This document shows positions 58,110 through 64,000 of a stretch of 64,000 nucleotides of DNA, in pieces (positions within the stretch are counted from its first letter, which is position 1; each line of letters begins with the position of its first letter). Under the pieces are notes generated by a model, which was not told the origin of the DNA, searched no databases, and saw only the letters and a list, made by a program, of their open reading frames with translations. A program made the translations under genes and the position numbers. The DNA comes from Taenia hydatigena (lineage: Eukaryota > Platyhelminthes > Cestoda > Cyclophyllidea > Taeniidae): positions 6,404,156 to 6,468,155 of the forward strand of contig JADWOT020000008.1 of the NCBI GenBank assembly GCA_036345935.2, in the 5' to 3' direction.

Positions 58110-59500
58110 TATGCGCATACTTGCTGGGGTAAGCGCTAAGGCCTCTTAATGTGACTATTGAGACAGTTACTTTTTAACTGCGAAGTCTGCTCATGTGCAC
58201 TTTTTGGTGCATAGCACTATAAGCGAAAAAATACGACTGTTTTGGCAGTTTGTGAGGTTGTGTTTCTCTAATGACGTTGGAATTGGCATAATGAGGCATA
58301 ATTTTGTGGAGGGGAGTTATAACCCTACGAAGTGCTTGACAATTACTTGCTTGGTGCCTCCTTCGATTAAGCACCCATTTCCTGTATTCTTATACGTTTA
58401 TGTTTCTGCTTTCTTTATCAGTTTATTTGTTAGACCAACCGTTTCAGGAATAGCTGCACTGCCTAGTCGCGTTAATTTTCGTGCTGCACAACAATGCTTG
58501 CGACTAAGCAAGATTGTTTTGGCTGTTTTCAAGTGTTTCATTATCTTAGTAAGGATGAGTTATAATGAATGAGGTTCAGTTTGATGAAGGAACTTGTGAC
58601 CTTAGTAAAGTGAGCACAAAGCCTCATAATGTGACTGCCAGGACGTTTTTTTTTGCAACTGTGGTGCTTACTCACGTATACTTCTTGCTGTACGACACTT
58701 TAAGCGACAAATTAAGATTGTTTTAGCAATTTGTAATTCGTTTGCTAAGTATGCGGCAACTGCTCATTATTTCTTTGCTGCTGAGTGCTCATTATATGTA
58801 TAGATCTTATTATCCATTTTATTTATCCCCTTTCATGCTAAGATAAACGTTGAAGAAGAGGCTGCAGCAATGAGTGCGAATCTCGCCTTCGCCATCACTT
58901 CACACATTTTTGTGGTAAGATTGGGTTAGGGTTGACGTTACCCTTGCTGCGAAAAGTGTTGTGTGGAGAGCCTCGGTGATGGCTTAATCGTAGCTTCCTC
59001 AGCTTTGAGGGCATGAGTTGGTGTCTCTGAGTGAGAGAGGTGGACGCAGCGGCTGGAGCGGAGGAAGAAGGAGTGGCTAGTGGGAAGTTTTGGCATCACT
59101 ATGCAGAATGTACTTTGTAGCATTCTTAAATGCTTGCCTATTAAGGTGTTTTTTCCTATGTGTAGTTATGTTCGTGGGTGTTAGCTTCGCAGTGCATCGG
59201 ACCTTCATACATCGGCTTTTCCTTTGCTTGGTTTTTTCCTTTTCAGATGCTACAAGCTTACTTAATCTGATGGTTGTGATGGTGAGGTAGCATGTGATGA
59301 GTGTGTATAGTGTTGGCAATGCGAGATGTTGGAGTAATTGGCGGCGGTTGTATGATGCAGATGTCGGCAGGCATGGACGATATGGACTACTACTGCTATG
59401 GTGTCTTCATCTGTTTCCGCAGGTATGGAAGTGTTGTTGCTGTTGTGGGAGGGTGGCAGTTAACTTATTGCTGAGTGTATACGTGATGAGTATTTGTGAA
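58110..59500. repeat. Inverted relative of 9.3-10.97 kb
   Basis: See 9,453-10,970. The stretch 59,300-59,500 also matches the innermost 150 bases of the large arms (for example TCCGCAGGTATGGA), so three versions of that segment exist in the window. Confidence 0.8.
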
Positions 59501-59914
59501 GTATAGCAGGTGTTCATGACCCGCCTGCAATGTTACATATTTTCATTAAGCTGGAATTCACAGAGCAGTCACAAACTGACCAACATTTTTCGACTCCTGA
59601 CGTGGTTTGGATCAGAATATACCAGCAAGTGCGTGCTCTACTCTTAGTTCAGAGTCGGGATGCAAGTGCTGCTAGACCATCTCGATTTACATTGAGACTA
59701 ATTTAGCATGAGAGCAAAGCACCACATTGACGTACCTAAGATTGAGGCCTGACTGCCTCCCAGGCGGCGTAAAAGTCCCACAGTGGAGGTGTGTATGTGT
59801 GGGTGGAGAATGGACAGGATGCGAGAAGATAATGTATTCAACAATGTCCGCTGCTTGCACAAGACGCTTGTGATTTTACACGCCACTTAGGGTCGATGCA
59901 ATACTGACTGATAA
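59501..59914. other. No recognised gene
   Basis: Nothing identified. Confidence 0.4.
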
Positions 59915-60110
59915 AAGGTATTCAACGAGCATCACGACGTGTAAATCCGTCTGTGGAGTCGATTCCACCAGGCATATTTAAGCAGTCGAATGAAAACCAA
60001 TCCTCCCATCCAGTGCGTAACATGTGGATTTGAATGCTTTTTCTAATGGTTCACTAATGCAAAACTGAATGGTCCGCATGAGCTAAATGCCATTCTTCTT
60101 TTCTTCTTTT
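59915..60110 (+). repeat. Relative of 25,940-26,150
   Basis: Direct-orientation similarity over about 190 bases, lying just upstream of the F-box-like fragment. Confidence 0.6.
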
Positions 60111-60129
60111 CCGTCCATCTCCTGAAAGC

Positions 60130-60537
60130 TGGCAGCATCGTCGGTGCCTTCCAATGTGCATTCGCATCCCAACGTGGTCGCTAATTAATCAAGCCAAAGT
60201 TGACAGACTCAGTAAAGATAAGAGACGATATTGGGAATCTCCTGACATGCTTAGCTTTGACTACGATTTAGCATGTGGCCATTCATTGGAAGGAACGCTG
60301 TCTGATATGGACTACGATTTCACACCAAATGATTCCAGGGATAAATATTTTGCTGAAAGAGGTAATGCTACACACGAAGACCGCATTTCGAAAAAAGGAA
60401 TTTGATGATTACATCTGGCATTATGACTGTTTTGTCTTTATAATGGACCCAGAATTCTACTTGTCAGACGATCTCGTTGGTCTCCCTGACATTATAGCAC
60501 CGCATCAAATACTAGTCATAGCAGTCGTGACAGACGG
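60130..60537 (+). pseudogene. F-box/FBXO4-like fragment cut by the assembly gap
   Basis: Best-preserved copy of the GTPase-like part: VDRLSKDKRRYWESPDMLSF and DYDLACGH in one frame, then, after a shift near 60,390, FDDYIWHYDCFVFIMDPEF, SDDLVGLPDIIAP and QILVIAVVTDG, running straight into the N gap. The F-box lies upstream in other copies and is not seen here. Only one frame change is visible, and it could instead mark a small intron around AG-GTAATG at 60,359-60,365, a site shared with the 38-kb copy (AG-GTAATA). Confidence 0.5.
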
Positions 60538-60637
60538 NNNNNNNNNNNNNNNNNNNNNNNNNNNNNNNNNNNNNNNNNNNNNNNNNNNNNNNNNNNNNNN
60601 NNNNNNNNNNNNNNNNNNNNNNNNNNNNNNNNNNNNN
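60538..60637. other. Assembly gap (100 N)
   Basis: Exactly 100 Ns, a conventional placeholder for a gap of unknown size. Linkage of retroelement copy 2 to the rest is therefore a scaffold join. Confidence 0.99.
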
Positions 60638-61549
60638 GCCCTGAGGGTGTCCAGGTGTTGTGCGCGTCTTTGCGATTCCGAGGAACTTGCATAGTTCAGT
60701 AAAGAGTCGGCTTTCAAAATTGGGGCCTTGGTCGCTGTAGGCTGATTCTGGCACCCCGTGTTGACAAATCCAAGGACTGAAAAAGGTTGACGCGACTGTC
60801 TCGGCGTCTTGGGTCTTCATGGGTTCCGCTTCGGCCACTTTCGTGAAGTAGTCAACCATAACTAAGATGTATCGGTTTCCCCTCTTGGGAAGGGGTAGGG
60901 GCCCCATGGTGTCTATACCCACTCGTTCGTCCGGAAATCCTGTAAGCATAGACTGCAGGGGTGCCACTGCTGTGGAATGAGGGTTTTTGAACCTGCTGCA
61001 AGTAATGCAGGTTGGGCAGAAGTCGTGCACATCTGGGGAGAGGGAAGGCCACCAGTATCGCTTCATCGAGGCCTCCACCATCTTTTCCTCGCCTACGTGG
61101 CCCAATTGTTCGTGCAACTCTTGAAGGGCTGTTTGTATCAGGGAGCCTGAAACAACCAGGCGCTTGGGAGACGTGACGTCTTCTTGGTACCACAAGACTT
61201 CGTCTTCCAGGCAGAGTTTGGACCATTGCTGCCATATCTGCTTGGCTGCCTTACTGGATGATTTCATCTCTTCCGCAGTGGACATTGACGAAGATGCCAG
61301 AAATCTGTCGTATACCATGGGCGTGTCGGGGTCTGTACTCTGTGTGTTTCCCCACTGATGTTTAGTCGACTCGCTTAAAAATAGGGTTCCCACCACACTG
61401 GTATGCCTTTCCACTGAAAGAGGTCTGCGGGATAAGGCATCTGCGTTGCTATGCCAGTTTCCTTTTCTGTACTGCACAGTGAATTCATATTGTTTCAGTT
61501 CCTCGTACCAGCGTGCAACTGAACGGTCGATCTCCTTCATTGTTTTCAA
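60638..61549 (-). pseudogene. Integrase domain, copy 2, truncated by gap
   Basis: Keeps the zinc-finger residues and the first two catalytic aspartates (GIDTMGP, YSDQGPNF). The frame runs into the Ns just after PGHPQG, so the catalytic Glu and C-terminal domain are not seen. It is preceded by the same in-frame TAG as copy 1 (61,562-61,564). Confidence 0.93.
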
Positions 61550-61561
61550 CCAGGTCAGCGC

Positions 61562-61946
61562 CTAATGGTCTGTTCTCACTATGAACTGTCTCGCTATCAG
61601 GTAGTGCTTGAAGTGTCGCACCATTGTATAGATGGCGAAAGGTTCGCGTTCTGTTGCAATCTTCTGTCGCATCTTTTTGTGTAGTCTGGCGCTAGCGTAG
61701 GCGATGACGTGTTCCCTGCCTTCTTTGTCTCTGCAAAAGTACACCGCTCACGGCCACGTCACTGGCGTCCGTGTCAAGTAGAAATGGAGGTGCGTCGGCC
61801 TCAAAGTTTGGTGAAGCCAAAATCGGAGTGGAGCAGAGCATTCGCTTTAGTTCTTCGAAGGCTTCATCATGTTTGTGTTCCCATTTGAAATTTCTTTTTG
61901 CCTGTAGTAGTTTGCCAAACCGAGGAAGCTGCAGAGTTCCGTCCAA
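61562..61946 (-). pseudogene. RNase H, copy 2
   Basis: Same two overlapping frames and lesions as copy 1. Differs by EHKHDEAFEEL against ENEHDEAFKEL in the dense substitution patch. Confidence 0.9.
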
Positions 61947-62647
61947 TTAGTTGGTGTTGGCCAGGTTCTCACTTGTACGATCTTCAGTGACTGCTATCCC
62001 GTCTGACGAGACTGTGTGCCCCAGGAAGGTGACTGAACGGCGGAGAAAATGACACTTTTTTGGATGTAAAGTCAGACCTGCATCTTGCAGACGGTCTAGG
62101 ACTAGTTCGAGATTGGCGGTATGCTCGCGAATTTCTCTACCGAAAACGAGAACGTCATCAAGGTAGATTATGCAATGTTTTGGGAAGAGCCCAATCAGTG
62201 CTGTCTGCATCAGGCGCTGGAAAGTGGCTGCGGCTTTACAGAGTCCAAACGGCATTGTCTGAAATTCACAAAGCCCGTTGGGTACTATGAAAGCCGTCTT
62301 CTCTCCATCTTTTTCTGCCACTTCTACTTGTCAGTATCCGGATTTTAAGCCTAGTATGGAGAACCACTTTGATCCATGCAGAGCATCCAAGGAGTCGCTG
62401 ATATGAGGTAAGTTAAGGCGTCCTTCTTAGTTACAGATTTAACTTTCTGCAATCGATGCACAGCCGTAGACTACCGTCACTTTTCTTTACCAGTGCGATT
62501 GGGGAAGTCCATGGTGACTTGGATGTTTGTATAACTTCATCCTTAATCATCTCTTCCACCAGACGGTTTACTTCTTCTAGAAGGGGCGGCAGTATACGTC
62601 TGGGTGGTAGCCAAATGGGCCTAGCTTCGTCGGTGTCGATAGTATGT
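61947..62647 (-). pseudogene. Reverse transcriptase, copy 2
   Basis: Same broken structure as copy 1, including the YLDD box and all stop codons. One replacement (Lys to Glu in the NLELVLDRL segment) distinguishes the palm frame. Confidence 0.92.
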
Positions 62648-62905
62648 TTGACTATATTTGTTTGTCCAGGTTCCGCGCCTTGCCATGAGCACAGGCTCGG
62701 ATACTAGCTAAGCGATGAGCGCAGTTCATTTCTCTCGCTATCGGTGATCTGTGTCAACTGGGAGCAAAGCACATCTAAGTTGTTGATGGGAAAGCCCTCA
62801 GCCTCGAAAAGGCCACTGAATATTTCGTCTGCGTCCTTTTTTAAAGAAGATCTGACTGGAGTCGCTTCCTTTTCTGCTGGGTCGCAAATTTCCCTTCTGC
62901 GAAAT

Positions 62906-63202
62906 TCAGGACCACCTTGGTGTTACGAAGGAAGTCAACACCGAGTTCGCGTCCCAAACTAACTCGGGGCACATAATAAATTGAATTGTCCAGGTTTCTT
63001 CCCTTAGTGACACTTTTAGCGACGTCTTCCCTTTTGCCTTCATCTTTCTCCCTTCTGCTGAGAGAAGTTTTGCAGAGGGAGGACCAGTGCAAAACTTGGT
63101 GTGGTGATCTGGGAACGCTTGGGGATTCACTAATGACTTGGCTGCGCCTGAGTCAAGGAGGAAACTGCAGGGGCGTCCCTCTAGCCTGCCAGAGACTCGC
63201 AT
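62906..63202 (-). pseudogene. Aspartic protease, copy 2
   Basis: Identical reading to copy 1, with LLDSGAAKSL and the same downstream frame change. Confidence 0.85.
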
Positions 63203-63246
63203 GAATGGGAGGAAACCAACGTGGACGTAAAGAATTCAATCGGCGG

Positions 63247-63952
63247 TTGGACATGTGGAATAGCGAGGTCAAGAGAAGTTCCTGATGCGTCGTGGTCTAT
63301 GCCTCGACCAACTGGTTGAGATCGTTGGTCTTCATGGCCTAGAGTTTTGCTGCCATGGATGGTGGTCGGACTCCGACTTTGAAGTGAACAGCCACCCAAC
63401 TTTACACCTTGTTAGGTGGACAGCCTCTAAAGGCCCGTTCGGTGAGGGTTTGCATGACTCCCGCGTACTCTTCGTCGTTTTTGCCTGGTTTTTGATTGCG
63501 GAAAAATTAATCCCTAGTTAGCGACTTCTCTCTCTGGTCGATAACGAGTTGAGCCAGTATCTCACAGAACTGGTCAAGATCGGAGTCAGGTGAGACTCTG
63601 GCATCAATCGCTGCTGAGAAAAGCTCTTGCGGAGGAGTGTACAGGATCAGCGGAATTCTCTGCCGCTGAGGGTAGAAGTGGATGTTGAACCTCACGGTTT
63701 TCATTCGATCCCCTAAATTCAGGACCTTTCTTGAATTGAGGAAGGTCCGCCAACGCTGCCACCAGTGCAGAGGGTAACTCCTCTCCCTTCCCATCGTCCT
63801 TGTTGTTAGAAGTCAGAGCACGCTTCGAAATATTTATTATGGGTGAAGAAGGGGGTACAGCGAGACCTTGTAAGAGAGTTTAGGACGGAAATAGTCACGC
63901 TCCTGGGAGTCACCACGCCGCTCCGCCACCAAATCCAAATTGTTCTCCCACC
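63247..63952 (-). pseudogene. Gag region, copy 2
   Basis: Keeps a 95-codon frame at 63,507-63,794 (with ARVSPDSDLDQF and ILAQLVIDQREKSL) that is broken in copy 1. Also contains the 35-base insertion at 63,828-63,862. Confidence 0.7.
63828..63862. other. 35-base insertion relative to copy 1
   Basis: Inserted between CTTCG and AGACC of copy 1, with CG present on both sides. It is made of an AT-rich start (ATATTTATTAT) and a purine-rich end (GAAGAAGGGGG). Confidence 0.85.
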
Positions 63953-64000
63953 TTCGGCCTACAAAGCGCAATCCAAGAACATAATTACTACAGATACTGC

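Larger units (their letters stand above)
60638..64000 (-). mobile_element. Defective Ty3/gypsy retroelement, copy 2
   Basis: Matches 12,791-16,118 at a constant offset of 47,847 (47,882 beyond a 35-base insertion at 63,828-63,862), in the same orientation. The 3' part of integrase is lost in the gap, and the 5' terminus is at 63,992, just inside the window edge. Stops, frameshifts and the RT-RNase H damage are the same as in copy 1. Substitutions are few and scattered, except for one dense patch at 61,856-61,884. Confidence 0.93.

Overview
The window is eukaryotic, repeat-rich, non-coding-dominated DNA from a scaffolded draft assembly (a 100-base N gap lies at 60,538-60,637). Long open frames are rare, exons are small, and one clear GT-AG intron of 72 bases interrupts an animal-type receptor tyrosine kinase. 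A Ty3/gypsy retroelement is present in two copies. A flatworm, possibly a large-genome tapeworm, would fit the short intron, the kinase and the retroelement. This is inference, because no species-diagnostic gene is visible.

Layout. Positions 1-9,452 form one arm of a large inverted duplication. Its mirror image is 47,233-56,503, and both arms end in long GGA/TCC triplet tracts. Positions 9,453-10,970 are an older repeat with an inverted relative at 58,110-59,500. A defective Ty3/gypsy element occupies about 12,112-16,110 on the minus strand. A nearly identical copy in the same orientation, carrying the same inactivating lesions, fills 60,638-64,000. Between 18.4 and 32.4 kb lies a small set of host genes that has itself been duplicated, partly inverted: a kinase C-lobe fragment, a gene with a signal peptide (exons at 20.1-20.5 and 19.7-19.9 kb), and an intact 405-residue tyrosine-motif repeat protein (22,332-23,549) with two broken relatives at 26.7 and 30.6 kb. 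At 33.4-36.3 kb there is another inverted pair that preserves parts of an unrecognised protein. From 36.65 to 43.15 kb there is a third inverted pair, each half carrying a broken copy of an F-box gene resembling FBXO4. Further pieces of that gene lie in both large arms and at 57.8 and 60.1-60.5 kb. Positions 43.2-46.5 kb hold smaller direct and inverted duplications plus microsatellites.

The dominant theme is nested inverted duplication at several scales. Mirror pairs centre near 24 kb, 34.9 kb and 40.2 kb inside the outer pair centred near 28.3 kb. Most protein-coding material has been copied and then broken in this process. The best candidate for something undescribed is the family of repeat proteins built on paired Tyr-x-x-Val motifs at 22.3-31.0 kb. 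All identifications come from reading the sequence only; no database search was possible.
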